A stretch of DNA of 64,000 nt from Arcuatula senhousia. Taxonomy: Eukaryota; Mollusca; Bivalvia; Mytilida; Mytilidae. This document shows, piece after piece, positions 11,000 to 24,808 of the stretch. The DNA is taken from NCBI GenBank assembly GCA_963971305.1, contig OZ020311.1, forward strand, positions 5,952,001 to 6,016,000, written 5' to 3'. Made by a program: the position numbers and the translations under genes. The notes beneath the pieces are model-generated. The model searched no databases. It saw only the letters and a program-made list of their open reading frames with translations, and was not told the DNA's origin. Position 1 is the first letter of the stretch; every line of letters begins with the position of its first letter.

Positions 11000-11069
11000 G
11001 AGTTTTGTTCTCCTTTGCCGGATTTGACACACTGAGTTGGTTGTTTACAACGCGACGGGTTACCCTTCC

Positions 11070-11233
11070 GAAGTACTCGAGTTCACTTTGTTGATTGGTT
11101 TTCAGTTGTGTTTTTTGTTGTTTTATGTTATCTGTTTTTTTCGAACTGTTCTCAATCATGTTAACTGGTTTTGTCTTTGCTCTTTTGGACTTTTGACATT
11201 CGAATACCTCATTGGTACCTTCTGCTTGTTTCG
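11070..11233 (+). repeat. interspersed repeat A inside the array unit
   Basis: GTACTCGAGTTCACTTTGTT, a T-rich centre, then CTCTTTTGGACTTTTGACAT and TCGAATACCTC: a good copy of family A, present in every unit. The 71- and 92-codon frames that recur through the array are its plus- and minus-strand translations, not genes. Confidence 0.65.
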
Positions 11234-11320
11234 AGCTTGTCACTTTCTGTAGTTTGGTGTAATTGTTCTTCACGGAAAAACCAATTTTCTACTTTTATAG
11301 GACCATACCTCCTAAAACAG

Positions 11321-11487
11321 GAGCGGTTATAGAAATTTTCGAAATGGGGTTCCAAGTTGAATGTAGTTCACCGAGGAAAAAAGGGGGTACAGACCAACTT
11401 TTTGAAAATCTACATAAAAACAACCAAAATTTTCGGAGAAAGGGAGGGTCCCAATTCTTTATAGATCCATTGATCCCAGGCTCCACA
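11321..11487. mobile_element. hAT-like MITE remnant inside the array unit
   Basis: Internal words match the copies at 47793 and 42456: AGAAATTTTCGAAA, GGGGTTCCA, ACAGACCAACTTTTTGAAAA, TCTACATAAAAA, TTTTCGGAGAAAGGGAGGGT. The terminal GTGGCGGATCC and GGATCCACCAC sequences have decayed (GAGCGGTTATAG and GATCCCAGGCTCC). The recurrent 88- and 92-codon frames are translations of this element. Confidence 0.6.
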
Positions 11488-12302
11488 ACTGCAGATAACT
11501 TTGATGAAAAGAGAAATAAGCAATATGTTTTACCTGAATAATGTTCCTTCCACTTAATCATATGTGTTTATTATTTCATTGATTGTACGGCCCAGTTTTG
11601 GGCACCAAGAATCTATATACTACTACAATAACGAAGCGTTTTTTGTTAGCCGGGTTGCAGCCTAAACAACAAATGCTACGACTAAGCTTCATATATCAAA
11701 ATTAGGGGATGGTTGTGTCCTTTGAAAATTTCATTAGCACATATGCAATTATGTCTGCAGTTTGCTAATTATTCTAATTAATTGATTCGGAAACGGTATA
11801 GCCGTCATCGTTCCGGAATTACACGCTGGTGGTCATACTAAAAAACGATAGGAAGCGTCCGAGCGGGTATTTGGCGCCCGAGACTAAAAAAATATTCTTA
11901 TTTGAAAATGTCACAGAATTATTTAATCAATCGATATATCAACCTAAAAAATACTAAAAAAAAACTAGAAGTACCTGTACGTGTAGAGGAAAAATGAATA
12001 AAAAATCTCATCGCCATGGTATTGAAAACTCTTCCATTAATTATGCTTAATATCTAAAATCTTTTAAATAATAGATTATCTTGGTAAGTTTACTACATGT
12101 ATAAAATGAATGCCAAAAATGTTTTTCGTTAAAAATTGTAACTTGATAAAAAATGAAAACAATTTAAAATTTATCATATTGTAGTTAGCCTCAACGATGT
12201 CAATAAATTGACAAAATTGTGTAGCGATTGATTGAAACTTACCTGCCAGTGGACATTTTTTAATTTACAGGTTGGGTAACACACAATAAAAGATTATAAT
12301 AG

Positions 12303-12394
12303 AAAATAATGAGATGTGGAATAAGTGTACGCGACACAACTCACATAACAAGCGGTAATTTAGAAAAACCACAATGAAAAACTGCCAGTTACCA
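12303..12394 (-). repeat. truncated SINE-like repeat B at the end of the unit
   Basis: On the minus strand it reads TAACTGGCAGTTTTTCATTG, then GGTTTTTC, then GTCGCGTACACTTATTCCAC. This is the 3' part of repeat B seen at 5390-5745. It ends at the unit boundary, so the duplication breakpoint lies at its edge. Confidence 0.65.
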
Positions 12395-15168
12395 AAAACA
12401 TGGACACCAATAATATAGTTCCTATTTTTCTCTTTTTTTCTCCGCACCCCATATTTGAAAAAGTACAATTTTTGACATTGATTTTTAAAGATATATAATT
12501 ATTTTACTTGAAAAAAAAAATTGGTAGCATTTGAGAAAAGGGAAAATGTAGGGATATGCTGTTTACTATGGGTGGTGCGGCTAAGGATAAACAGTGAAAT
12601 GAAAGTGGAAAACATGCGACTTTCACTTTGAGGTTAGTTATCTTGAAAAACTTCGTGGCCTCATACGGTTTTTTTGGCATGAAATGATTTTTTCATCTTT
12701 CCTAAAGTACAGCATATGCTTGAAACTTTGATTGAATCATTTTTAGAATTTTTAGAATTTTTTATTCCAACCCTGTTTAACATTATTGTCAATGGAAAAT
12801 CTTTTACAAGACTGAGACCTGAAATCCATATCTTCTTTTATAAAAGCAATGGTAAAGGGGTGACGTTATAAAACCTGGTGCTACCCACAATTTAGTTTGC
12901 CACGTGTGTGGTTAAGACCACAGTTGACGAGGGTATGGTGTTATAAAATATTTTCTTTTTCTTATGATCTGTTCCAAGTCACTCTATTCAATTCTCCAAT
13001 GTGTCTTTGCCACGTTTTGTCGATTTTTTTTTCTTGGACATTTGAGATTGATCATCTTAATTCGGTATGTTTTTATTTCTAATTATTTCCAGAATTTATT
13101 ATGCCATGATATCAAGAGAACGCTAACTAAAATGGCAACAACTTCTATAAAAGGTCAACTTTAATGCATTGTACAGATAGCTTTTATGAACTAAACAAGC
13201 AACAATCTTTCTGTAAAGGTTTCATTTTATTGGACAAAAATATTACTTTAAAAAAATGCACCAATAGAAGTGGTTTTCTGCAAGCTTACAATCAATGGAA
13301 ACTTCCGTGTAGAGGGAAATACACAAGACAGTTTTTCTTTGCATTTATTAGTTTTATCCATAATTATGAGAAAACCCCGGGAGAAAACCCCTCCCTTTCA
13401 CTTGCAAACAAATAGGTTCTCCATCTCACATGTCCCCTGGATCTTGAGATAAAAGACAGGTCAGATTCTGAGATAAAGGAAAGTACGGGTTCTAGAAGGT
13501 CAATCTGATCCATATTTAGATCTACATCTCGAAATACACACTCTAGGAAGACTTTTAACAAAACTCACGACAAACTTTCCATTCTTGTGTCACAGCTCCA
13601 GTTTATGGAAATTACAAATCACAACCGATTTGTCTTACCAGAACTTGTGCATGTTGTGCTATATGTATTGATTTCTTTCGTAGAACGTCGACTTGGACAC
13701 GCAAATTGTTAACACAGGGTAACAAATATGGGATGTCTATCTCTCATATCAGTTTAGATGTTAGTTTGTCATCGAGTTTTGTTCTCCTTTGCCGGATTTG
13801 ACACACTGAGTTGGTTGTTTACAACGCGACGGGTTACCCTTCCGAAGTACTCGAGTTCACTTTGTTGATTGGTTTTCAGTTGTGTTTTTTGTTGTTTTAT
13901 GTTATCTGTTTTTTTCGAACTGTTCTCAATCATGTTAACTGGTTTTGTCTTTGCTCTTTTGGACTTTTGACATTCGAATACCTCATTGGTACCTTCTGCT
14001 TGTTTCGAGCTTGTCACTTTCTGTAGTTTGGTGTAATTGTTCTTCACGGAAAAACCAATTTTCTACTTTTATAGGACCATACCTCCTAAAACAGGAGCGG
14101 TTATAGAAATTTTCGAAATGGGGTTCCAAGTTGAATGTAGTTCACCGAGGAAAAAAGGGGGTACAGACCAACTTTTTGAAAATCTACATAAAAACAACCA
14201 AAATTTTCGGAGAAAGGGAGGGTCCCAATTCTTTATAGATCCATTGATCCCAGGCTCCACAACTGCAGATAACTTTGATGAAAAGAGAAATAAGCAATAT
14301 GTTTTACCTGAATAATGTTCCTTCCACTTAATCATATGTGTTTATTATTTCATTGATTGTACGGCCCAGTTTTGGGCACCAAGAATCTATATACTACTAC
14401 AATAACGAAGCGTTTTTTGTTAGCCGGGTTGCAGCCTAAACAACAAATGCTACGACTAAGCTTCATATATCAAAATTAGGGGATGGTTGTGTCCTTTGAA
14501 AATTTCATTAGCACATATGCAATTATGTCTGCAGTTTGCTAATTATTCTAATTAATTGATTCGGAAACGGTATAGCCGTCATCGTTCCGGAATTACACGC
14601 TGGTGGTCATACTAAAAAACGATAGGAAGCGTCCGAGCGGGTATTTGGCGCCCGAGACTAAAAAAATATTCTTATTTGAAAATGTCACAGAATTATTTAA
14701 TCAATCGATATATCAACCTAAAAAATACTAAAAAAAAACTAGAAGTACCTGTACGTGTAGAGGAAAAATGAATAAAAAATCTCATCGCCATGGTATTGAA
14801 AACTCTTCCATTAATTATGCTTAATATCTAAAATCTTTTAAATAATAGATTATCTTGGTAAGTTTACTACATGTATAAAATGAATGCCAAAAATGTTTTT
14901 CGTTAAAAATTGTAACTTGATAAAAAATGAAAACAATTTAAAATTTATCATATTGTAGTTAGCCTCAACGATGTCAATAAATTGACAAAATTGTGTAGCG
15001 ATTGATTGAAACTTACCTGCCAGTGGACATTTTTTAATTTACAGGTTGGGTAACACACAATAAAAGATTATAATAGAAAATAATGAGATGTGGAATAAGT
15101 GTACGCGACACAACTCACATAACAAGCGGTAATTTAGAAAAACCACAATGAAAAACTGCCAGTTACCA
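12395..15168. repeat. array unit 2 (2,774 bp)
   Basis: Same length as unit 1; no difference from it was noticed by eye. Confidence 0.95.
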
Positions 15169-18100
15169 AAAACATGGACACCAATAATATAGTTCCTATT
15201 TTTCTCTTTTTTTCTCCGCACCCCATATTTGAAAAAGTACAATTTTTGACATTGATTTTTAAAGATATATAATTATTTTACTTGAAAAAAAAAATTGGTA
15301 GCATTTGAGAAAAGGGAAAATGTAGGGATATGCTGTTTACTATGGGTGGTGCGGCTAAGGATAAACAGTGAAATGAAAGTGGAAAACATGCGACTTTCAC
15401 TTTGAGGTTAGTTATCTTGAAAAACTTCGTGGCCTCATACGGTTTTTTTGGCATGAAATGATTTTTTCATCTTTCCTAAAGTACAGCATATGCTTGAAAC
15501 TTTGATTGAATCATTTTTAGAATTTTTAGAATTTTTTATTCCAACCCTGTTTAACATTATTGTCAATGGAAAATCTTTTACAAGACTGAGACCTGAAATC
15601 CATATCTTCTTTTATAAAAGCAATGGTAAAGGGGTGACGTTATAAAACCTGGTGCTACCCACAATTTAGTTTGCCACGTGTGTGGTTAAGACCACAGTTG
15701 ACGAGGGTATGGTGTTATAAAATATTTTCTTTTTCTTATGATCTGTTCCAAGTCACTCTATTCAATTCTCCAATGTGTCTTTGCCACGTTTTGTCGATTT
15801 TTTTTTCTTGGACATTTGAGATTGATCATCTTAATTCGGTATGTTTTTATTTCTAATTATTTCCAGAATTTATTATGCCATGATATCAAGAGAACGCTAA
15901 CTAAAATGGCAACAACTTCTATAAAAGGTCAACTTTAATGCATTGTACAGATAGCTTTTATGAACTAAACAAGCAACAATCTTTCTGTAAAGGTTTCATT
16001 TTATTGGACAAAAATATTACTTTAAAAAAATGCACCAATAGAAGTGGTTTTCTGCAAGCTTACAATCAATGGAAACTTCCGTGTAGAGGGAAATACACAA
16101 GACAGTTTTTCTTTGCATTTATTAGTTTTATCCATAATTATGAGAAAACCCCGGGAGAAAACCCCTCCCTTTCACTTGCAAACAAATAGGTTCTCCATCT
16201 CACATGTCCCCTGGATCTTGAGATAAAAGACAGGTCAGATTCTGAGATAAAGGAAAGTACGGGTTCTAGAAGGTCAATCTGATCCATATTTAGATCTACA
16301 TCTCGAAATACACACTCTAGGAAGACTTTTAACAAAACTCACGACAAACTTTCCATTCTTGTGTCACAGCTCCAGTTTATGGAAATTACAAATCACAACC
16401 GATTTGTCTTACCAGAACTTGTGCATGTTGTGCTATATGTATTGATTTCTTTCGTAGAACGTCGACTTGGACACGCAAATTGTTAACACAGGGTAACAAA
16501 TATGGGATGTCTATCTCTCATATCAGTTTAGATGTTAGTTTGTCATCGAGTTTTGTTCTCCTTTGCCGGATTTGACACACTGAGTTGGTTGTTTACAACG
16601 CGACGGGTTACCCTTCCGAAGTACTCGAGTTCACTTTGTTGATTGGTTTTCAGTTGTGTTTTTTGTTGTTTTATGTTATCTGTTTTTTTCGAACTGTTCT
16701 CAATCATGTTAACTGGTTTTGTCTTTGCTCTTTTGGACTTTTGACATTCGAATACCTCATTGGTACCTTCTGCTTGTTTCGAGCTTGTCACTTTCTGTAG
16801 TTTGGTGTAATTGTTCTTCACGGAAAAACCAATTTGCAAACAAATAGGTTCTCCATCTCACATGTCCCCTGGATCTTGAGATAAAAGACAGGTCAGATTC
16901 TGAGATAAAGGAAAGTACGGGTTCTAGAAGGTCAATCTGATCCATATTTAGATCTACATCTCGAAATACACACTCTAGGAAGACTTTTAACAAAACTCAC
17001 GACAAACTTTCCATTCTTGTGTCACAGCTCCAGTTTATGGAAATTACAAATCACAACCGATTTGTCTTACCAGAACTTGTGCATGTTGTGCTATATGTAT
17101 TGATTTCTTTCGTAGAACGTCGACTTGGACACGCAAATTGTTAACACAGGGTAACAAATATGGGATGTCTATCTCTCATATCAGTTTAGATGTTAGTTTG
17201 TCATCGAGTTTTGTTCTCCTTTGCCGGATTTGACACACTGAGTTGGTTGTTTACAACGCGACGGGTTACCCTTCCGAAGTACTCGAGTTCACTTTGTTGA
17301 TTGGTTTTCAGTTGTGTTTTTTGTTGTTTTATGTTATCTGTTTTTTTCGAACTGTTCTCAATCATGTTAACTGGTTTTGTCTTTGCTCTTTTGGACTTTT
17401 GACATTCGAATACCTCATTGGTACCTTCTGCTTGTTTCGAGCTTGTCACTTTCTGTAGTTTGGTGTAATTGTTCTTCACGGAAAAACCAATTTTCTACTT
17501 TTATAGGACCATACCTCCTAAAACAGGAGCGGTTATAGAAATTTTCGAAATGGGGTTCCAAGTTGAATGTAGTTCACCGAGGAAAAAAGGGGGGTACAGA
17601 CCAACTTTTTGAAAATCTACATAAAAACAACCAAAATTTTCGGAGAAAGGGAGGGTCCCAATTCTTTATAGATCCATTGATCCCAGGCTCCACAACTGCA
17701 GATAACTTTGATGAAAAGAGAAATAAGCAATATGTTTTACCTGAATAATGTTCCTTCCACTTAATCATATGTGTTTATTATTTCATTGATTGTACGGCCC
17801 AGTTTTGGGCACCAAGAATCTATATACTACTACAATAACGAAGCGTTTTTTGTTAGCCGGGTTGCAGCCTAAACAACAAATGCTACGACTAAGCTTCATA
17901 TATCAAAATTAGGGGATGGTTGTGTCCTTTGAAAATTTCATTAGCACATATGCAATTATGTCTGCAGTTTGCTAATTATTCTAATTAATTGATTCGGAAA
18001 CGGTATAGCCGTCATCGTTCCGGAATTACACGCTGGTGGTCATACTAAAAAACGATAGGAAGCGTCCGAGCGGGTATTTGGCGCCCGAGACTAAAAAAAT

Positions 18101-18601
18101 ATTCTTATTTGAAAATGTCACAGAATTATTTAATCAATCGATATATCAACCTAAAAAATACTAAAAAAAAACTAGAAGTACCTGTACGTGTAGAGGAAAA
18201 ATGAATAAAAAATCTCATCGCCATGGTATTGAAAACTCTTCCATTAATTATGCTTAATATCTAAAATCTTTTAAATAATAGATTATCTTGGTAAGTTTAC
18301 TACATGTATAAAATGAATGCCAAAAATGTTTTTCGTTAAAAATTGTAACTTGATAAAAAATGAAAACAATTTAAAATTTATCATATTGTAGTTAGCCTCA
18401 ACGATGTCAATAAATTGACAAAATTGTGTAGCGATTGATTGAAACTTACCTGCCAGTGGACATTTTTTAATTTACAGGTTGGGTAACACACAATAAAAGA
18501 TTATAATAGAAAATAATGAGATGTGGAATAAGTGTACGCGACACAACTCACATAACAAGCGGTAATTTAGAAAAACCACAATGAAAAACTGCCAGTTACC
18601 A
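15169..18601. repeat. array unit 3 (3,433 bp, long form)
   Basis: It carries the 658-bp module twice. It also has six Gs instead of five in the AAAAAAGGGGG run near 17588, which shortens the plus-strand frame across the MITE remnant. Confidence 0.95.
16176..17491. repeat. 658-bp internal tandem duplication, unit 3
   Basis: Two direct copies, 16176-16833 and 16834-17491. The join reads ACCAATTTGCAAAC, where the normal module end is ACCAATTTTCTAC and the normal start is CACTTGCAAAC, so only a TT is shared at the breakpoint. Confidence 0.95.
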
Positions 18602-21600
18602 AAAACATGGACACCAATAATATAGTTCCTATTTTTCTCTTTTTTTCTCCGCACCCCATATTTGAAAAAGTACAATTTTTGACATTGATTTTTAAAGATA
18701 TATAATTATTTTACTTGAAAAAAAAAATTGGTAGCATTTGAGAAAAGGGAAAATGTAGGGATATGCTGTTTACTATGGGTGGTGCGGCTAAGGATAAACA
18801 GTGAAATGAAAGTGGAAAACATGCGACTTTCACTTTGAGGTTAGTTATCTTGAAAAACTTCGTGGCCTCATACGGTTTTTTTGGCATGAAATGATTTTTT
18901 CATCTTTCCTAAAGTACAGCATATGCTTGAAACTTTGATTGAATCATTTTTAGAATTTTTAGAATTTTTTATTCCAACCCTGTTTAACATTATTGTCAAT
19001 GGAAAATCTTTTACAAGACTGAGACCTGAAATCCATATCTTCTTTTATAAAAGCAATGGTAAAGGGGTGACGTTATAAAACCTGGTGCTACCCACAATTT
19101 AGTTTGCCACGTGTGTGGTTAAGACCACAGTTGACGAGGGTATGGTGTTATAAAATATTTTCTTTTTCTTATGATCTGTTCCAAGTCACTCTATTCAATT
19201 CTCCAATGTGTCTTTGCCACGTTTTGTCGATTTTTTTTTCTTGGACATTTGAGATTGATCATCTTAATTCGGTATGTTTTTATTTCTAATTATTTCCAGA
19301 ATTTATTATGCCATGATATCAAGAGAACGCTAACTAAAATGGCAACAACTTCTATAAAAGGTCAACTTTAATGCATTGTACAGATAGCTTTTATGAACTA
19401 AACAAGCAACAATCTTTCTGTAAAGGTTTCATTTTATTGGACAAAAATATTACTTTAAAAAAATGCACCAATAGAAGTGGTTTTCTGCAAGCTTACAATC
19501 AATGGAAACTTCCGTGTAGAGGGAAATACACAAGACAGTTTTTCTTTGCATTTATTAGTTTTATCCATAATTATGAGAAAACCCCGGGAGAAAACCCCTC
19601 CCTTTCACTTGCAAACAAATAGGTTCTCCATCTCACATGTCCCCTGGATCTTGAGATAAAAGACAGGTCAGATTCTGAGATAAAGGAAAGTACGGGTTCT
19701 AGAAGGTCAATCTGATCCATATTTAGATCTACATCTCGAAATACACACTCTAGGAAGACTTTTAACAAAACTCACGACAAACTTTCCATTCTTGTGTCAC
19801 AGCTCCAGTTTATGGAAATTACAAATCACAACCGATTTGTCTTACCAGAACTTGTGCATGTTGTGCTATATGTATTGATTTCTTTCGTAGAACGTCGACT
19901 TGGACACGCAAATTGTTAACACAGGGTAACAAATATGGGATGTCTATCTCTCATATCAGTTTAGATGTTAGTTTGTCATCGAGTTTTGTTCTCCTTTGCC
20001 GGATTTGACACACTGAGTTGGTTGTTTACAACGCGACGGGTTACCCTTCCGAAGTACTCGAGTTCACTTTGTTGATTGGTTTTCAGTTGTGTTTTTTGTT
20101 GTTTTATGTTATCTGTTTTTTTCGAACTGTTCTCAATCATGTTAACTGGTTTTGTCTTTGCTCTTTTGGACTTTTGACATTCGAATACCTCATTGGTACC
20201 TTCTGCTTGTTTCGAGCTTGTCACTTTCTGTAGTTTGGTGTAATTGTTCTTCACGGAAAAACCAATTTGCAAACAAATAGGTTCTCCATCTCACATGTCC
20301 CCTGGATCTTGAGATAAAAGACAGGTCAGATTCTGAGATAAAGGAAAGTACGGGTTCTAGAAGGTCAATCTGATCCATATTTAGATCTACATCTCGAAAT
20401 ACACACTCTAGGAAGACTTTTAACAAAACTCACGACAAACTTTCCATTCTTGTGTCACAGCTCCAGTTTATGGAAATTACAAATCACAACCGATTTGTCT
20501 TACCAGAACTTGTGCATGTTGTGCTATATGTATTGATTTCTTTCGTAGAACGTCGACTTGGACACGCAAATTGTTAACACAGGGTAACAAATATGGGATG
20601 TCTATCTCTCATATCAGTTTAGATGTTAGTTTGTCATCGAGTTTTGTTCTCCTTTGCCGGATTTGACACACTGAGTTGGTTGTTTACAACGCGACGGGTT
20701 ACCCTTCCGAAGTACTCGAGTTCACTTTGTTGATTGGTTTTCAGTTGTGTTTTTTGTTGTTTTATGTTATCTGTTTTTTTCGAACTGTTCTCAATCATGT
20801 TAACTGGTTTTGTCTTTGCTCTTTTGGACTTTTGACATTCGAATACCTCATTGGTACCTTCTGCTTGTTTCGAGCTTGTCACTTTCTGTAGTTTGGTGTA
20901 ATTGTTCTTCACGGAAAAACCAATTTTCTACTTTTATAGGACCATACCTCCTAAAACAGGAGCGGTTATAGAAATTTTCGAAATGGGGTTCCAAGTTGAA
21001 TGTAGTTCACCGAGGAAAAAAGGGGGTACAGACCAACTTTTTGAAAATCTACATAAAAACAACCAAAATTTTCGGAGAAAGGGAGGGTCCCAATTCTTTA
21101 TAGATCCATTGATCCCAGGCTCCACAACTGCAGATAACTTTGATGAAAAGAGAAATAAGCAATATGTTTTACCTGAATAATGTTCCTTCCACTTAATCAT
21201 ATGTGTTTATTATTTCATTGATTGTACGGCCCAGTTTTGGGCACCAAGAATCTATATACTACTACAATAACGAAGCGTTTTTTGTTAGCCGGGTTGCAGC
21301 CTAAACAACAAATGCTACGACTAAGCTTCATATATCAAAATTAGGGGATGGTTGTGTCCTTTGAAAATTTCATTAGCACATATGCAATTATGTCTGCAGT
21401 TTGCTAATTATTCTAATTAATTGATTCGGAAACGGTATAGCCGTCATCGTTCCGGAATTACACGCTGGTGGTCATACTAAAAAACGATAGGAAGCGTCCG
21501 AGCGGGTATTTGGCGCCCGAGACTAAAAAAATATTCTTATTTGAAAATGTCACAGAATTATTTAATCAATCGATATATCAACCTAAAAAATACTAAAAAA

Positions 21601-22033
21601 AAACTAGAAGTACCTGTACGTGTAGAGGAAAAATGAATAAAAAATCTCATCGCCATGGTATTGAAAACTCTTCCATTAATTATGCTTAATATCTAAAATC
21701 TTTTAAATAATAGATTATCTTGGTAAGTTTACTACATGTATAAAATGAATGCCAAAAATGTTTTTCGTTAAAAATTGTAACTTGATAAAAAATGAAAACA
21801 ATTTAAAATTTATCATATTGTAGTTAGCCTCAACGATGTCAATAAATTGACAAAATTGTGTAGCGATTGATTGAAACTTACCTGCCAGTGGACATTTTTT
21901 AATTTACAGGTTGGGTAACACACAATAAAAGATTATAATAGAAAATAATGAGATGTGGAATAAGTGTACGCGACACAACTCACATAACAAGCGGTAATTT
22001 AGAAAAACCACAATGAAAAACTGCCAGTTACCA
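18602..22033. repeat. array unit 4 (3,432 bp, long form)
   Basis: Long form with the duplicated 658-bp module and the common five-G run. It lies directly after another long unit. Confidence 0.95.
19609..20924. repeat. 658-bp internal tandem duplication, unit 4
   Basis: Same module and same junction as unit 3, with GCAAAC at 19611 and again at 20269. Confidence 0.95.
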
Positions 22034-24808
22034 AAAACATGGACACCAATAATATAGTTCCTATTTTTCTCTTTTTTTCTCCGCACCCCATATTTGAAAA
22101 AGTACAATTTTTGACATTGATTTTTAAAGATATATAATTATTTTACTTGAAAAAAAAAATTGGTAGCATTTGAGAAAAGGGAAAATGTAGGGATATGCTG
22201 TTTACTATGGGTGGTGCGGCTAAGGATAAACAGTGAAATGAAAGTGGAAAACATGCGACTTTCACTTTGAGGTTAGTTATCTTGAAAAACTTCGTGGCCT
22301 CATACGGTTTTTTTGGCATGAAATGATTTTTTCATCTTTCCTAAAGTACAGCATATGCTTGAAACTTTGATTGAATCATTTTTAGAATTTTTAGAATTTT
22401 TTATTCCAACCCTGTTTAACATTATTGTCAATGGAAAATCTTTTACAAGACTGAGACCTGAAATCCATATCTTCTTTTATAAAAGCAATGGTAAAGGGGT
22501 GACGTTATAAAACCTGGTGCTACCCACAATTTAGTTTGCCACGTGTGTGGTTAAGACCACAGTTGACGAGGGTATGGTGTTATAAAATATTTTCTTTTTC
22601 TTATGATCTGTTCCAAGTCACTCTATTCAATTCTCCAATGTGTCTTTGCCACGTTTTGTCGATTTTTTTTTCTTGGACATTTGAGATTGATCATCTTAAT
22701 TCGGTATGTTTTTATTTCTAATTATTTCCAGAATTTATTATGCCATGATATCAAGAGAACGCTAACTAAAATGGCAACAACTTCTATAAAAGGTCAACTT
22801 TAATGCATTGTACAGATAGCTTTTATGAACTAAACAAGCAACAATCTTTCTGTAAAGGTTTCATTTTATTGGACAAAAATATTACTTTAAAAAAATGCAC
22901 CAATAGAAGTGGTTTTCTGCAAGCTTACAATCAATGGAAACTTCCGTGTAGAGGGAAATACACAAGACAGTTTTTCTTTGCATTTATTAGTTTTATCCAT
23001 AATTATGAGAAAACCCCGGGAGAAAACCCCTCCCTTTCACTTGCAAACAAATAGGTTCTCCATCTCACATGTCCCCTGGATCTTGAGATAAAAGACAGGT
23101 CAGATTCTGAGATAAAGGAAAGTACGGGTTCTAGAAGGTCAATCTGATCCATATTTAGATCTACATCTCGAAATACACACTCTAGGAAGACTTTTAACAA
23201 AACTCACGACAAACTTTCCATTCTTGTGTCACAGCTCCAGTTTATGGAAATTACAAATCACAACCGATTTGTCTTACCAGAACTTGTGCATGTTGTGCTA
23301 TATGTATTGATTTCTTTCGTAGAACGTCGACTTGGACACGCAAATTGTTAACACAGGGTAACAAATATGGGATGTCTATCTCTCATATCAGTTTAGATGT
23401 TAGTTTGTCATCGAGTTTTGTTCTCCTTTGCCGGATTTGACACACTGAGTTGGTTGTTTACAACGCGACGGGTTACCCTTCCGAAGTACTCGAGTTCACT
23501 TTGTTGATTGGTTTTCAGTTGTGTTTTTTGTTGTTTTATGTTATCTGTTTTTTTCGAACTGTTCTCAATCATGTTAACTGGTTTTGTCTTTGCTCTTTTG
23601 GACTTTTGACATTCGAATACCTCATTGGTACCTTCTGCTTGTTTCGAGCTTGTCACTTTCTGTAGTTTGGTGTAATTGTTCTTCACGGAAAAACCAATTT
23701 TCTACTTTTATAGGACCATACCTCCTAAAACAGGAGCGGTTATAGAAATTTTCGAAATGGGGTTCCAAGTTGAATGTAGTTCACCGAGGAAAAAAGGGGG
23801 GTACAGACCAACTTTTTGAAAATCTACATAAAAACAACCAAAATTTTCGGAGAAAGGGAGGGTCCCAATTCTTTATAGATCCATTGATCCCAGGCTCCAC
23901 AACTGCAGATAACTTTGATGAAAAGAGAAATAAGCAATATGTTTTACCTGAATAATGTTCCTTCCACTTAATCATATGTGTTTATTATTTCATTGATTGT
24001 ACGGCCCAGTTTTGGGCACCAAGAATCTATATACTACTACAATAACGAAGCGTTTTTTGTTAGCCGGGTTGCAGCCTAAACAACAAATGCTACGACTAAG
24101 CTTCATATATCAAAATTAGGGGATGGTTGTGTCCTTTGAAAATTTCATTAGCACATATGCAATTATGTCTGCAGTTTGCTAATTATTCTAATTAATTGAT
24201 TCGGAAACGGTATAGCCGTCATCGTTCCGGAATTACACGCTGGTGGTCATACTAAAAAACGATAGGAAGCGTCCGAGCGGGTATTTGGCGCCCGAGACTA
24301 AAAAAATATTCTTATTTGAAAATGTCACAGAATTATTTAATCAATCGATATATCAACCTAAAAAATACTAAAAAAAAACTAGAAGTACCTGTACGTGTAG
24401 AGGAAAAATGAATAAAAAATCTCATCGCCATGGTATTGAAAACTCTTCCATTAATTATGCTTAATATCTAAAATCTTTTAAATAATAGATTATCTTGGTA
24501 AGTTTACTACATGTATAAAATGAATGCCAAAAATGTTTTTCGTTAAAAATTGTAACTTGATAAAAAATGAAAACAATTTAAAATTTATCATATTGTAGTT
24601 AGCCTCAACGATGTCAATAAATTGACAAAATTGTGTAGCGATTGATTGAAACTTACCTGCCAGTGGACATTTTTTAATTTACAGGTTGGGTAACACACAA
24701 TAAAAGATTATAATAGAAAATAATGAGATGTGGAATAAGTGTACGCGACACAACTCACATAACAAGCGGTAATTTAGAAAAACCACAATGAAAAACTGCC
24801 AGTTACCA
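22034..24808. repeat. array unit 5 (2,775 bp)
   Basis: Short form with the six-G run (near 23795) otherwise seen only in unit 3. Confidence 0.95.

Larger units (their letters stand above)
9621..12394. repeat. array unit 1 (2,774 bp)
   Basis: Reference-type unit. Parts, by position: plain AT-rich DNA 9621-10627, the 658-bp module 10628-11285 (RT-tail relic plus repeat A), the hAT-like MITE remnant 11321-11487, AT-rich DNA to about 12300, then the reversed SINE-like B fragment 12303-12394. Confidence 0.95.
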
